Part shown: in pieces, positions 26,019 through 37,234 of the stretch | Numbering within the stretch: position 1 is the stretch's first letter | Layout of the letters: the number at the start of each line of letters is the position of its first letter | Assembly: GCA_003170135.1 (NCBI GenBank) | Contig: PMZR01000124.1 | Coordinates: 21,020-85,019, forward strand | Source of the DNA: Acidobacteriota bacterium | GTDB taxonomy: Bacteria > Acidobacteriota > Vicinamibacteria > Vicinamibacterales > Fen-181 | Length of the DNA stretch: 64,000 nt | Direction: 5' to 3' | Position numbers and translations under genes: made by a program | Notes under the pieces: generated by a model | The model's database searches: none | Told to the model about the DNA's origin: nothing | Seen by the model: the letters and a program-made list of their open reading frames with translations, nothing else

Positions 26019-26840
26019 TCAGCGGCCGGCCGGCGGTTCCGGTCCCAGGCTGAGGCCCGGCACGTTCCAGAAATGATCGAGCACGCCGTGGCCGCCGCCG
26101 ATCGGAAACCCGGCACGCATGGCGCCGGCGACGTACTGCTTGGCGTTGGCCGCCGCATCGCGCAGGCTCCTGCCGAACGCGAGGTTCGCCGCGAGCGCCG
26201 CCGCAAACGTGCAGCCGGTGCCGTGCGCGTTCCGCGTTTCGATGCGCGGCCCGCGCAATTCCACGAACCCGTGCCCGTCGAAGAGCAGGTCGATCGCCTC
26301 CGCACCTGGCAGATGGCCGCCCTTGACGATCACGGCGCCCGGCCCCAGCGCAAAGATGCGCCTGGCCGCCTCGCGGGCATCGTCGAGCGAGACGATCGTC
26401 ATGCCTGCGAGGATCTCGGCTTCCTGCGCGTTGGGCGTGACCACGCGCGCGCGCCGCAGCAGTTCCAACCTGATGGCCGTGACCGCCTCGTCCTCGAGGA
26501 GGCGATCGCCGCCCTTGGCGATCATCACCGGGTCGACGACCACGTTCGGCAACTCGAGCGTGTCGATCGCCGCCGCCACGGCCTCGACGATCGCGGCGGT
26601 CGCGAGCATGCCGGTCTTGACGGCATCGACGCCGATGTCGGCGGCGACGGCCTCGATCTGGGCGGTCACGACGTCGGCGGAAAGGGCCTGCACCGCGGTG
26701 ACGCCGAGCGTGTTCTGCGCGGTCACCGCGGCGATGGCGCTCGTCCCCCAGACGCGGTGCGCGGCGAAGGTCTTCAGATCGGCCTGGATGCCGGCGCCGC
26801 CTCCCGAATCACTGCCCGCAATTGTCAGCGCTTTCTTCAT
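26019..26840 (-). CDS. thiD: Hydroxymethylpyrimidine/phosphomethylpyrimidine kinase
   Basis: This 273-residue ribokinase-fold protein starts [20 protein letters not shown], the ThiD N-terminal signature. [11 protein letters not shown] and the late anion-hole/catalytic motif [18 protein letters not shown] are present. It phosphorylates HMP and HMP-P for thiamine synthesis. It heads the minus-strand run to the HIT gene. The start codon is 17 bp from the divergent bioY start, and the bioY -35 box lies inside the first thiD codons. Confidence 0.95.
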   Translation of the reverse strand: MKKALTIAGSDSGGGAGIQADLKTFAAHRVWGTSAIAAVTAQNTLGVTAVQALSADVVTAQIEAVAADIGVDAVKTGMLATAAIVEAVAAAIDTLELPNVVVDPVMIAKGGDRLLEDEAVTAIRLELLRRARVVTPNAQEAEILAGMTIVSLDDAREAARRIFALGPGAVIVKGGHLPGAEAIDLLFDGHGFVELRGPRIETRNAHGTGCTFAAALAANLAFGRSLRDAAANAKQYVAGAMRAGFPIGGGHGVLDHFWNVPGLSLGPEPPAGR

Positions 26841-26850
26841 GAGCTACAAT
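26822..26850 (+). promoter_or_regulatory. bioY promoter, leaderless
   Basis: TTGTCA (26822-26827) and TACAAT (26845-26850) are separated by 17 bp. The bioY ATG at 26858 begins 7 nt after the -10 box. The -35 lies in the start of thiD on the other strand. Confidence 0.7.
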
Positions 26851-26857
26851 CCGCACA

Positions 26858-27514
26858 ATGGGTCCGAACAACGTCTCGGCTGTCAGGTACTCGCCGCTGG
26901 TGTCGACTTTTGCCGGTGAGGCCAGGTCGGAGCCTCTCGCCCGGGCAATCCGGGTCGGATCCGTCATGTTCGTGGCGGCGCTCACGGCAGCGGCCGCGCA
27001 GGTCAGCATTCCTCTTCCGTTCACCCCGGTGCCGTTCACGCTGCAGCCGATGATCGTCCTGCTCGCCGGCGCGGCGCTTGGCAGCCGCCTCGGTTGTTAC
27101 AGCCAGGTGCTGTACCTGGCGGCCGGCCTGGCAGGGTTACCGGTCTTCGCCAGTTCCCCGCTGCTGCCGCCGGGCGCGGCGCGGCTGCTCGGGCCGACGG
27201 GCGGCTATCTCATGAGTTATCCCATCGCCGCCTGGATCGTCGGTGCGCTGGCCGAGCGGGGGTTCGATCGACGGTACCTGCGCTCGGTCGTGGCGATGGC
27301 GGCGGGGCTCGCCGTCATCTATGCGTCCGGCGTGGCGTGGCTCGCCTTCGGCGCCCGCCTGCCGCAGGCACTCGGCGTGCGAGCGGCGCTCGTCTCGGGC
27401 GCCGGTCCCTTCTTCGTCGCCGACGTCATGAAGATCTGCGTGGCGGCGTCCGCGCTTCCCGCGGTCTGGCGATTGACCGGCCTGGGGCGGGCACCGACCG
27501 ACACCCGTCAGTGA
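26858..27514 (+). CDS. bioY: Biotin transporter BioY
   Basis: This 218-residue, six-helix membrane protein has the BioY signatures [20 protein letters not shown] and [21 protein letters not shown]. It is the S component of an ECF-type biotin importer. No EcfA/EcfT genes are adjacent; solitary BioY proteins can work alone or share a common ECF module. The ~35-residue hydrophilic N-terminus is longer than usual, but the promoter position supports ATG 26858. Confidence 0.95.
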   Translation: MGPNNVSAVRYSPLVSTFAGEARSEPLARAIRVGSVMFVAALTAAAAQVSIPLPFTPVPFTLQPMIVLLAGAALGSRLGCYSQVLYLAAGLAGLPVFASSPLLPPGAARLLGPTGGYLMSYPIAAWIVGALAERGFDRRYLRSVVAMAAGLAVIYASGVAWLAFGARLPQALGVRAALVSGAGPFFVADVMKICVAASALPAVWRLTGLGRAPTDTRQ

Positions 27515-27546
27515 CCGACGCCCCGGGGTTTCGGCCCCGGGGTCGG
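27515..27546. terminator. Strong hairpin between convergent bioY and polyprenyl synthase genes
   Basis: CCGAC-GC-CCCCGGGG pairs with CCCCGGGG-TCGG after a short TTTCGG-containing loop: a 12-13 bp stem with a two-base bulge starting directly after the bioY stop codon. Confidence 0.6.
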
Positions 27547-27551
27547 CTCAC

Positions 27552-28466
27552 TCACTCCGACCTTTCCACGACAAACCGCGCCAGCTCCCGCAGGCGGGCC
27601 GCCCGCGGGCCGAACCCGTTGAGCGACAGGATCGCGGCTTCGACCAGGTCCTCTGCGCGGCGTCGGGCCTCCACGACGTTCTCGATGGCCGCCGCATGGC
27701 CTCGCCGCTCGCCCGCGTCGTGCGGCGCCACGTCCTTCTCGTTGTCGAGAATGTCGTCGACAATCTGAAACGCCAGCCCGATCCGGTCGCCGAAGCCGGC
27801 GAGCGTCTGCGCGTCCGCGCCGCCGGCGCCACCAACGATGGCGCCGCACTCGGCCGCGGCGCGGAACAGGACGGCCGTCTTCCGGCGATCGACCGGTTCA
27901 ATCTCCGACAGCTGTAACGGGTGCGCCGGAAGCTGCAGGTCCGCGGCCTGTCCGCCGATGAGCCCGTCCGATCCGATGGCGTCGGAGAGGACGCGTGCGA
28001 GGGCGGAGGCCAGCGGCGGTGCGTAGGCCGCCGCCAGGCGGCCGAACGCGAGGTTCAGCAGCGCCACGGCCGCGAGGATCGCCGTCGCCTCGCCGAACTC
28101 GACGTGATTCGCGGGCCGGCCTCGCCTGGTCGGCGTGTCGTCCATCGCCGGCAGGTCGTCGAGGATGAGCGACGAGGCGTGCACGAACTCGATCGCGGCC
28201 GCGGCCGAGGTGGCCTCCTGCGGCGACGGAAACAAGTCGGCGACGACCAGCGTCAGCACGCCGCGTACGCGCTTGGACGGCCCGAGCAGCGTATAGCGGA
28301 TGGACCGGTGAACGTCCGAGGGCGGGCGGTGCGGCGGCGGCGCCATCCGATCGAGTGCTGTGGCGAGCAACCGCTGCTGCTCGAGCAGGAACGCGGGCAT
28401 CAACGGATCGGGCATATCAACATTCGACGACCGGGGCCGGCGCGTCTGCGCGGGCACGCGCGTCAT
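27552..28466 (-). CDS. Polyprenyl (farnesyl/geranylgeranyl-type) diphosphate synthase
   Basis: This 304-residue trans-isoprenyl diphosphate synthase has a first Asp-rich motif, ILDDLPAMDD (DDx4D), and a second, FQIVDDILD (DDxxD), plus GPSKRVRGVL for diphosphate binding. The two small residues before the first motif do not fix the chain length, so FPP versus GGPP cannot be decided. The second-motif context NEKDVAPHDAGE replaces the more usual GK-rich segment. The start overlaps the upstream methyltransferase stop (ATGA); an internal Met 17 codons later is possible. Its products may feed the reductases at 4.7-7.2 kb. Confidence 0.92.
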   Translation of the reverse strand: MTRVPAQTRRPRSSNVDMPDPLMPAFLLEQQRLLATALDRMAPPPHRPPSDVHRSIRYTLLGPSKRVRGVLTLVVADLFPSPQEATSAAAAIEFVHASSLILDDLPAMDDTPTRRGRPANHVEFGEATAILAAVALLNLAFGRLAAAYAPPLASALARVLSDAIGSDGLIGGQAADLQLPAHPLQLSEIEPVDRRKTAVLFRAAAECGAIVGGAGGADAQTLAGFGDRIGLAFQIVDDILDNEKDVAPHDAGERRGHAAAIENVVEARRRAEDLVEAAILSLNGFGPRAARLRELARFVVERSE

Positions 28467-29166
28467 TCCTGCTTCCCGAAAATCAGGAAGAACTGAAAGG
28501 GGAGGAAGGTCTCCCGCTCGATCAACCGCAAGCCCGCGGCATTCGCGTCACGCTCGATCGTCGCCGGATCGACGCGGTCCTCGAGCGACGGGCCGGGCCC
28601 CAGCCCGTCCTTTTTGTAGTCGATGATCCCGATCCGGCCCTGCGCCTTCAGGGCGCCGGCCGCGTTGCGCAGCAGCGTCACCGGGTCTTCCATCTCGTGG
28701 TACGTCTCGACGATGAGAATCGCGTCGAGGCGGTGCGGGGGCAGGTGCGGATCCCTGGTGTCGCCGAGCACCGTCCTGACGTTCGGCAGCCCTTCGCGCT
28801 TCACGCGCCGCTCGATGGCCTCGATCATCTGCGACTGGACGTCCTCCGCGTAGACGAGGCCGGCTGGCCCGACGAAGCGGGCGAGGCGGATGGTAAACCA
28901 GCCGCCCGCGGCGCCCAGATCGCCGACCACCGAGCCGTCAGCGATGCCGAGTGCCATCATCACCTGCTCGGGTTTCTGCCAGCGATCGCGGTCCGGCGCC
29001 TCGAGGAGTCCCAGGTCGACCGGCGCGAACAGCTTGCCGTGCGGCGACTGTGGCGGCGGCTGCGTGGTGGCGGTCGCGGCGTTCTGCCGGACCGAACAGC
29101 CGGGCAGTCCGATGCACGCGGCCACTGCCAGCACGACGCAGAGAACCAGGCAGGCGCGAGTCGCGT

Positions 29167-29170
<4 letters not shown>
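28463..29170 (-). CDS. Predicted exported (lipoprotein) class I SAM-dependent methyltransferase
   Basis: The protein has 235 residues. The N-terminus is a signal sequence with lipobox VAAC (Cys19) and a second Cys at LPGC (Cys25). The rest is a class I methyltransferase: SAM motif I VVGDLGAAGGWFTIRLA near 77-93, an acidic YAEDVQ motif II and DAILIVETYHEMED as motif IV. The export prediction is odd because SAM is cytoplasmic; the leader might be a membrane anchor, or the true start might lie later. It sits between aspA and the isoprenyl synthase with ATGA overlaps on both sides, so it is translated from the same mRNA. Confidence 0.85.
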
Positions 29171-30606
<1,436 letters not shown>

Positions 30607-30645
30607 GCCCGGCCGCTGCACGGGGTGCACAAGTTCAACGCAAGC

Positions 30646-30653
30646 ATTATACT
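30646..30653. promoter_or_regulatory. Overlapping divergent -10 boxes of aspA and the fumarase gene
   Basis: The eight bases ATTATACT contain TATACT on the plus strand (30648-30653), 7 nt before the fumarase ATG, and TATAAT on the minus strand (complement of 30646-30651), pointing at aspA. Polymerase cannot occupy both at once. No clear -35 box is seen for either. Confidence 0.55.
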
Positions 30654-30660
30654 CTCCGGC

Positions 30661-32178
<1,518 letters not shown>

Positions 32179-32199
32179 GACGTGCCGCGTTTGAAGATC

Positions 32200-32230
32200 G
32201 GCGGTCCCGCCTCCACGCGGCGGGACCGCC
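32200..32230. terminator. Perfect 11-bp hairpin after the fumarase gene
   Basis: GGCGGTCCCGC (32200-32210) and GCGGGACCGCC (32220-32230) pair fully around a 9-nt loop, between the convergent fumarase and aldehyde dehydrogenase genes. Confidence 0.65.
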
Positions 32231-32264
32231 GGGCTTCAGCCCGCGTTCACATTCCCCGACCCGT

Positions 32265-33701
32265 CTACGACCCGACCTCCTCGTTCACCACCATCAGCCG
32301 CAGCTCCGTCATCTCCTCGATCGCGTAGCGAGGGCCCTCGCGGCCGAGGCCCGAGTTCTTCACGCCGCCATACGGCATGTGGTCGATCCGCCACGACGGG
32401 ACGTCGTTCACGATGACGCCGCCGACCTCGAGGCGCTCGAAACCGTGGAACGCGTGGTGGAGGTTGCGGGTGAACACGCCGGCCTGGAGGCCATAGGCGG
32501 ACCGGTTCACCGCGGCGACGGCCGCGTCGAAGTCGGTGAAGGGATAGAGTCCCACGACGGGCGCAAACACCTCCTGCGCGCAGACCTTCGCGGTTTCCGG
32601 CACGTCGGTGAGGACGGTCGGCGCGTACATCGTGCTGCCGAGAGGGCGGCCTCCGGTCAGCACCTTCGCCCCGGACTTGACGGCCTCGTGCACCCAGGCG
32701 TCGATGCGGCCCACTTCGGCCGGCTCGATGAGCGGCCCGACGTCGGTCGCCGGATCGAGCGGATCGCCGACGCGGAGTCCCTCGACGCGCGTGATCAGGC
32801 GGCGCGTGAAGTCGGTCATGATGCGTTCGTGGACGAACACGCGCTGGACCGAGATGCAGCTCTGGCCGGCCAGCGCGAAGCCGCCGAGGCTGATTCGCCG
32901 GGCGGCGTAGTCGAGATCCGCCGAATCGTCCACGATGACGCCCGCGTTGCCGCCCAGTTCGAGCAGCACTCGCTTCGTGCCCGCGCGCGCTTTCAGGCTC
33001 CAGCCGACCGCCGAGGAACCGGTGAAGGTCAGCAGTCGATAGCGTTCGTCGGTGACCAGGCGATTGCCGGTCTCCCGCGTCATCGGCAGTACGCTCAGCG
33101 CGCCGTCAGGCACGCCCGCGCGCTGCAGAACGGCGGCGAGTACCAACGCGCTGAGCGGCGTCTTGCTGGCGGGCTTCAGCACGACGGGATTGCCCGCCGC
33201 GATCGCCGGCGCGAGCTTGTGGGCGCTCAGGTTCAGCGGAAAGTTGAACGGTGAGATGGCGGCGACCGGGCCGATCGGAAAGCGGCGGGTCAGGGCGAAG
33301 CGTCCGGTGCCGTGCGGGGCGAGATCGAGCGGGATGACCTCGCCCCCGATGCGGCGCGCCTCTTCGGAGGCGACCTTGAAGGTCATGGCCGCGCGGTCGA
33401 CCTCAGCGGTCGCATCCCGGATCGACTTGCCGACTTCCAGGCAGACGATCCGGCCGATCTCGTCACGCCGCTCGACCAGTTCGCGGGACGCGGCGGCGAG
33501 GATCTCGGCGCGCCGGTAGGCGGGGAGCGCACGCATGAGGTCGGCGGCGGCCACGGCGGCGCGGGTCGCCTGCTCGAACACGTCATCGCCGGCGAGCCAG
33601 GTGCGCGCGACCACGGTGCCGTCGTACGGATAAATGACCGGCAGAGGCGTCGCCGACCGCTCCCACCGTCCCGCCAGGAAGAACGGGTACTCGGACGTCA
33701 C
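32265..33701 (-). CDS. NAD(P)-dependent aldehyde dehydrogenase
   Basis: This 478-residue ALDH-superfamily enzyme has SPFNFPLNL and LKPASKTPLSA for cofactor binding, TFTGSSAVG, the catalytic-Glu region LELGGNAG and the catalytic Cys in AGQSCISVQRV. The C-terminal YGGVKNSGLGREG is conserved. The overall pattern resembles the lactaldehyde/glyceraldehyde-3-phosphate (non-phosphorylating) and succinate-semialdehyde subgroups; the substrate is not assignable. GTG 33701 with GGGAGG at 4-5 nt spacing is preferred over a start 14 codons further upstream. Confidence 0.92.
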   Translation of the reverse strand: MTSEYPFFLAGRWERSATPLPVIYPYDGTVVARTWLAGDDVFEQATRAAVAAADLMRALPAYRRAEILAAASRELVERRDEIGRIVCLEVGKSIRDATAEVDRAAMTFKVASEEARRIGGEVIPLDLAPHGTGRFALTRRFPIGPVAAISPFNFPLNLSAHKLAPAIAAGNPVVLKPASKTPLSALVLAAVLQRAGVPDGALSVLPMTRETGNRLVTDERYRLLTFTGSSAVGWSLKARAGTKRVLLELGGNAGVIVDDSADLDYAARRISLGGFALAGQSCISVQRVFVHERIMTDFTRRLITRVEGLRVGDPLDPATDVGPLIEPAEVGRIDAWVHEAVKSGAKVLTGGRPLGSTMYAPTVLTDVPETAKVCAQEVFAPVVGLYPFTDFDAAVAAVNRSAYGLQAGVFTRNLHHAFHGFERLEVGGVIVNDVPSWRIDHMPYGGVKNSGLGREGPRYAIEEMTELRLMVVNEEVGS

Positions 33702-33726
33702 GGCTCCCTCCCTCGCTTTCAGATTT

Positions 33727-33875
33727 GTAATGGGGTCTGGCACCTTTTCCTCCGTTCAAGATCTGCGTGAAAGACACAGGAAAACGATCGGGCGCCCGAA
33801 CCGACGGGGCGTAACCAGCCAAAACCGGCCGTCGAAAATGAGACTGACATGAGAAATGGTGCCTGACCCCATTAC
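33727..33875. mobile_element. MITE/REP-like element with ~25-bp terminal inverted repeats
   Basis: The left end (33727-33752) reads GTAATGGGGTCTGGCACC and continues; the right end (33851-33875) is its reverse complement with about three mismatches, GGTGCCTGACCCCATTAC being the outer part. The ~100-bp interior has no ORF and contains the palindrome CGGGCGCCCG (33789-33798). Ends of the form GGGGTC-x-GG-x-ACC are typical of REP/MITE elements mobilised in trans by IS200-like REP-associated transposases. No transposase is in the window. Confidence 0.7.
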
Positions 33876-34042
33876 GGATTTGTTATGGGATCGGCCGAGC
33901 GAGCAGCTGTGCCGTTCAGTATGCGGCCGCGCGCCCAAGCGAGGCAAGGTGTGAGCCGCAACCTGCGCTGGAACAATGAGATACGGCCGGCCTGGGGCGC
34001 CTTGCCCGGTTGCTCCCGTATCGTGGCCGCGTCCGATGCAGG

Positions 34043-34048
34043 TATAAT
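34043..34048 (+). promoter_or_regulatory. -10 box of the IscA/ErpA gene
   Basis: TATAAT at 34043-34048 gives a short leader that contains the ribosome site GGAGAG before ATG 34071. No convincing -35 hexamer is found at the usual distance. Confidence 0.5.
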
Positions 34049-34070
34049 CAGGGCAGGAGAGCGCTATCCC

Positions 34071-34439
34071 ATGATTAACGTGTCGCAGACAGCAGCATCG
34101 AAAATCACCGATCTCCTGGCCGAGGAGAACAAGCAGAACAGCGGACTGCGCGTGTTCGTGCAGGGCGGCGGCTGCTCGGGCTTCCAATACGGCCTGATGA
34201 TCGAAGACGCCCCCGGCGCGGCGGACCAGACCTTCGAATCGAACGGCATCAAGTTGTACATCGATCCCATCAGCATCCGGTACCTCAAGGGGGCCGAGGT
34301 CGATTTCGTCGAGAATTTCGCGGGCGGCGGCTTCACCATCAAGAACCCGAACGCGGTCACGACGTGCGGGTGCGGCCAATCGTTCACCGTCGAGGAGAGC
34401 GACCAAGGCGAATCGCACGACAGTCATCACCACGCATAA
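34071..34439 (+). CDS. erpA: A-type Fe-S cluster carrier (HesB/IscA/ErpA family)
   Basis: This 122-residue protein has the three invariant cysteines: C35 in GGGCSGFQY and C99/C101 in TTCGCGQSF. The family receives clusters from IscU/SufBCD and passes them to targets. The tail after VEES is His/Asp-rich (ESHDSHHHA), which may bind metal. ATG 34071 has GGAGAG upstream and a -10 box; the longer ORF reading back through the MITE flank is discarded. No isc/suf genes are adjacent. Immediately downstream lies the Fur-rubrerythrin fusion, an apt partner for iron homeostasis. Confidence 0.93.
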   Translation: MINVSQTAASKITDLLAEENKQNSGLRVFVQGGGCSGFQYGLMIEDAPGAADQTFESNGIKLYIDPISIRYLKGAEVDFVENFAGGGFTIKNPNAVTTCGCGQSFTVEESDQGESHDSHHHA

Positions 34440-34519
34440 CCCGATCGTTGACAGGTGACCGGTCACCGCGCGCCCGGCAGCGGTCGGCCGAGGCTCCCCC
34501 GGGACGGCCGGGGATTTTT

Positions 34520-35497
34520 ATGGTCGATCTTCTTACGGACCTCGATGACCTGCGACCGGCCGGCGGCAAACGGTCGGGCAAGCGGGAACTGATTCTCGAG
34601 GTGTTCCTCCGCCAGGAGGGGCACCTGAGCGCCGAAGATCTCGTCGATCTGAGCCGGCGCGAGGATCAGCGAATCAGCCGGGCCACCGTCTACCGCACGC
34701 TGCAGTGGATGGTCGAAGCCGGCATCGCGCGAAAGGTCGACTTCGGCGAGGGGCGATTCCGCTTCGAGCATTCCTACCGGCATCCGCGCCACTTCCACCT
34801 CATTTGCAAGGTCTGCAATCGATCGTCGGAGTTCCTCAGCTCCGATATCGAGGTGCTGATCGAGGAGATCGCGGCGGCGCGCAGTTTCTCGGCGAACCAG
34901 AGCGTCCTGCAGATCTACGGCACGTGCGAGCAGTGCCGGACCGGGCGCCCACCCACCGTCGATGGCGGCACGACCGAACTGCTCTTCGCGCGCGACGCGT
35001 TGCGGATCGCGATCGCGACCGAGCGCAGCGGGCTCGAGTTCTACTCGCGCGCGTCCAAATCCGCCAGGGACACGCGCGCGTGCGCGGTGTTCGAGCGGCT
35101 CGCCAACGAGGAGCGCGACCACCTGGCGAAGCTCGAGTCGCGCTACGAGAAACTCCTGGCGAAGGACCCGCAGCTGGAGGCGAGGCCGACCTTCCTCTTC
35201 TTCAAGGGCGCGGCCAACGGACTCTTCGCCGCGGGCGCCGAACAGGTGGCCCGTGGCATCACCGACTCGCAGGCGCTGGTGGTCGCGATGAAGTGCGAGC
35301 GGACGTCGTACCGGTTCTTCAAGCGCTACGGCGAGAAATTCGAGGATTCGGAAGGCAAGCAGATCTTTCTCGAAGTCGCCGACGAGGAGCGTTCACACCT
35401 GGACCTGCTCATCCGCGAGGCGCGCGTGACGTCCCGTCGTCGCAACGCCAGGCCGCGCCGGCAGCCCGCGGGCCGGGTGCGGCGGGCACAGGCATGA
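34520..35497 (+). CDS. Fur/PerR-family regulator fused to a rubrerythrin-like diiron domain
   Basis: The protein has 325 residues. Residues 1-140 are a Fur domain: winged helix with RISRATVYRTLQWMVEAGI (51-69), a His cluster in HSYRHPRHFHLIC, and structural zinc pairs C96/C99 and C136/C139. Residues ~150-305 form a four-helix ferritin-like domain with two repeats of the rubrerythrin ligand pattern: E168 then E198-R-D-H201, and E260 then E290-R-S-H293. The Arg-rich tail (305-325) may bind DNA. The fusion suggests a repressor that senses peroxide or iron through a diiron centre (inference). It lies 80 bp after the Fe-S carrier gene on the same strand. Confidence 0.88.
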   Translation: MVDLLTDLDDLRPAGGKRSGKRELILEVFLRQEGHLSAEDLVDLSRREDQRISRATVYRTLQWMVEAGIARKVDFGEGRFRFEHSYRHPRHFHLICKVCNRSSEFLSSDIEVLIEEIAAARSFSANQSVLQIYGTCEQCRTGRPPTVDGGTTELLFARDALRIAIATERSGLEFYSRASKSARDTRACAVFERLANEERDHLAKLESRYEKLLAKDPQLEARPTFLFFKGAANGLFAAGAEQVARGITDSQALVVAMKCERTSYRFFKRYGEKFEDSEGKQIFLEVADEERSHLDLLIREARVTSRRRNARPRRQPAGRVRRAQA

Positions 35498-35558
35498 TCG
35501 CGCGCTGAACCCCGCCCGGCCGCCGCGGCGCACGTGGCACAGGCACCGAACCTGCCCC

Positions 35559-36407
35559 ATGGTCGATCTACACCTTCATACCAACGCCAGCGACGGCCGA
35601 TGTTCTCCTGCAGAGCTCGTGGCGCGCGCGTCAGCGGCCGGCATCACGGTCCTGAGCGTTGTCGATCACGACACGTTCGACGCGCAACCGGACGTCGCCC
35701 GTCATGCCGCGACCGCGGGACTGCGTGCGGTGACCGGGATCGAGATCACCGCCGTGTGGAACGGCATCGATGTGCATGTGCTCGGCTATTTCCTCGATCC
35801 CCCCAGCGCGGATCTCCGCCGCTTTCTCGAGCGGCAACGCGAGGATCGCGTCCGCCGCGTCCAGGCGATGCTCGACCGGCTGCGCGCACTCGGCGTGCCG
35901 GTGCCGTTCGAAGACGTGGTGGTTCCGGTTGGCAGCCGCCCGCCGCACGCCATCGGCCGGCCGCAAGTCGCGCGCGCCATGGTGCGTGCCGGTCACGTCG
36001 CAAACATCCACGAGGCCTTCGATCGCTATCTGGCCGAAGGGCAACCGGCCTTCGTGCCCCGTTCGGGTTCGGCTCCAGCGGACGTCGTGCGGCTCATCGT
36101 CGCCTCGGGCGGCATTGCCTCGCTGGCTCACCCCGGTCTGCTCGGCCGCGACGAGTTGATTCCGGCACTCGCGACCGCCGGCATGCAGGCGATCGAGGTG
36201 TACCACCCCGACCATTCCCCCGAGGTCGTGGCATGCTATAGCGCCATTGCGCAGCGCTGCGGCCTCGCGGTGACAGGCGGTTCGGACTACCACGGCGAGC
36301 AGACGCACGGCGCGCCGCTGCTCGGGCGCGTGACGCTGCCCTCGAAGGACTTCGAGCGCCTGGACACGTTGGCGCGCCGCCAGTCGTCGCATGGCAGCGC
36401 TTCCTGA
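35559..36407 (+). CDS. PHP-domain phosphoesterase (RNase AM/TrpH-like)
   Basis: This 282-residue protein starts MVDLHLHTNASDG, with HxH metal ligands H5/H7. VVDHDTFDAQ, the GIEITAVW segment, SLAHPGLLGRD and VTGGSDYHGE supply the remaining PHP ligands. Homologues such as E. coli RNase AM (YciV) trim 5' ends of short RNAs or hydrolyse 3',5'-bisphosphonucleotides. Length and motif order match this subgroup well. It is followed by a short heptamer array and the degenerate ABC gene. Confidence 0.91.
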   Translation: MVDLHLHTNASDGRCSPAELVARASAAGITVLSVVDHDTFDAQPDVARHAATAGLRAVTGIEITAVWNGIDVHVLGYFLDPPSADLRRFLERQREDRVRRVQAMLDRLRALGVPVPFEDVVVPVGSRPPHAIGRPQVARAMVRAGHVANIHEAFDRYLAEGQPAFVPRSGSAPADVVRLIVASGGIASLAHPGLLGRDELIPALATAGMQAIEVYHPDHSPEVVACYSAIAQRCGLAVTGGSDYHGEQTHGAPLLGRVTLPSKDFERLDTLARRQSSHGSAS

Positions 36408-36408
36408 C

Positions 36409-36443
36409 GACTGTCTCCTACTGACTACTGTCTACTGCCGATG
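36409..36443. repeat. Five 7-bp repeats ending in the start codon of the next gene
   Basis: From 36409 the units are GACTGTC, TCCTACT, GACTACT, GTCTACT, GCCGATG; the last contains the ATG at 36441-36443. The array fills the whole gap from the PHP stop codon to the next start, as at 13441-13538. Confidence 0.6.
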
Positions 36444-37139
36444 CCGCCCGCGTTACAGCTGACCGCGCTTTCGAAGGACTACCACGGTCTGCGCCCGCTG
36501 CGCATGCGCGGCCTCGTTGTGGCCGAGGGCGAAATCGTCGCGCTCAGTGGCCTGGACGCGGCGGCGGCGGAGGTCCTGACGAATCTCGTGACCGGCGCAA
36601 CCCTGCCCGATGAGGGGTCCGTCCGCGTATTCGGCGAGGAAACGGCGGCGGTCGCGGACGCCGACGCGTGGCTCGCCGGCCTCGATCGCTTCGGCATCGT
36701 CAGCGACCGTGTCGCGCTGCTCGAGACCTTTACGATCCGCCAGAACATCGCGATCCCGCTGACGCTCGAGCTCGACCCCCTCACCGAAGAGGTAGCCGCG
36801 ATCGTGTCGGCGCTCGCGACGGAAGTCGGACTTCGCCCCGACGCGCTCGACGTGGCGGCGGGTCTCGCGCCGCCGCCGACACGCTTTCGCGTGCGCGTGG
36901 CCCGGGCAGTCGCGACCCGACCGCGGCTCCTGCTGGTCGAGCACCCTACCGGCGCGATTCCGCGCGCGGAGGTCCGCAGCGCGGCCGCCGACTTCTTCCG
37001 ATTGGTGCGCACCCGCGGCGTGACGGCGGTCATCGCGAGCAGCGACGGTGATTTCACCGCCGCCGCGGATCGACACCTCGATCTCGATCCCGCCACGGGG
37101 GTCTTACGGCGACGCGGTCTTCGCGGCTGGTTCTCCTGA
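36441..37139 (+). CDS. Degenerate ABC-transporter ATPase-like protein
   Basis: This 232-residue protein follows the ABC ATPase fold in order and length: LTALSKDYHG at the start, a GEIVALSGL strand, LPDEGSVRVFGE, a LETFTIRQNIAIPL Q-loop region, RVARAVATRPRLLLVEHPTG in the Walker B position and a TAVIASSDGDF switch. The Walker A that should follow SG is LDAAAAEV with no GK(S/T), the LSGGQ signature is replaced by LAPPPTRF, and the usual Asp-Glu of Walker B is VE. ATP hydrolysis is therefore unlikely. The closest functional relatives are MlaF/LolD-type ATPases. No permease is adjacent. Confidence 0.8.
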   Translation: MPPALQLTALSKDYHGLRPLRMRGLVVAEGEIVALSGLDAAAAEVLTNLVTGATLPDEGSVRVFGEETAAVADADAWLAGLDRFGIVSDRVALLETFTIRQNIAIPLTLELDPLTEEVAAIVSALATEVGLRPDALDVAAGLAPPPTRFRVRVARAVATRPRLLLVEHPTGAIPRAEVRSAAADFFRLVRTRGVTAVIASSDGDFTAAADRHLDLDPATGVLRRRGLRGWFS

Positions 37140-37234
37140 CGAGCCATCGGACCCCATCTGGAATGGAATTTGATCTCTGCGGGACGGGAGCGACGCTCGA
37201 CCAGACTCGACCGCGAAGGAGCGAAGGAGATTCG

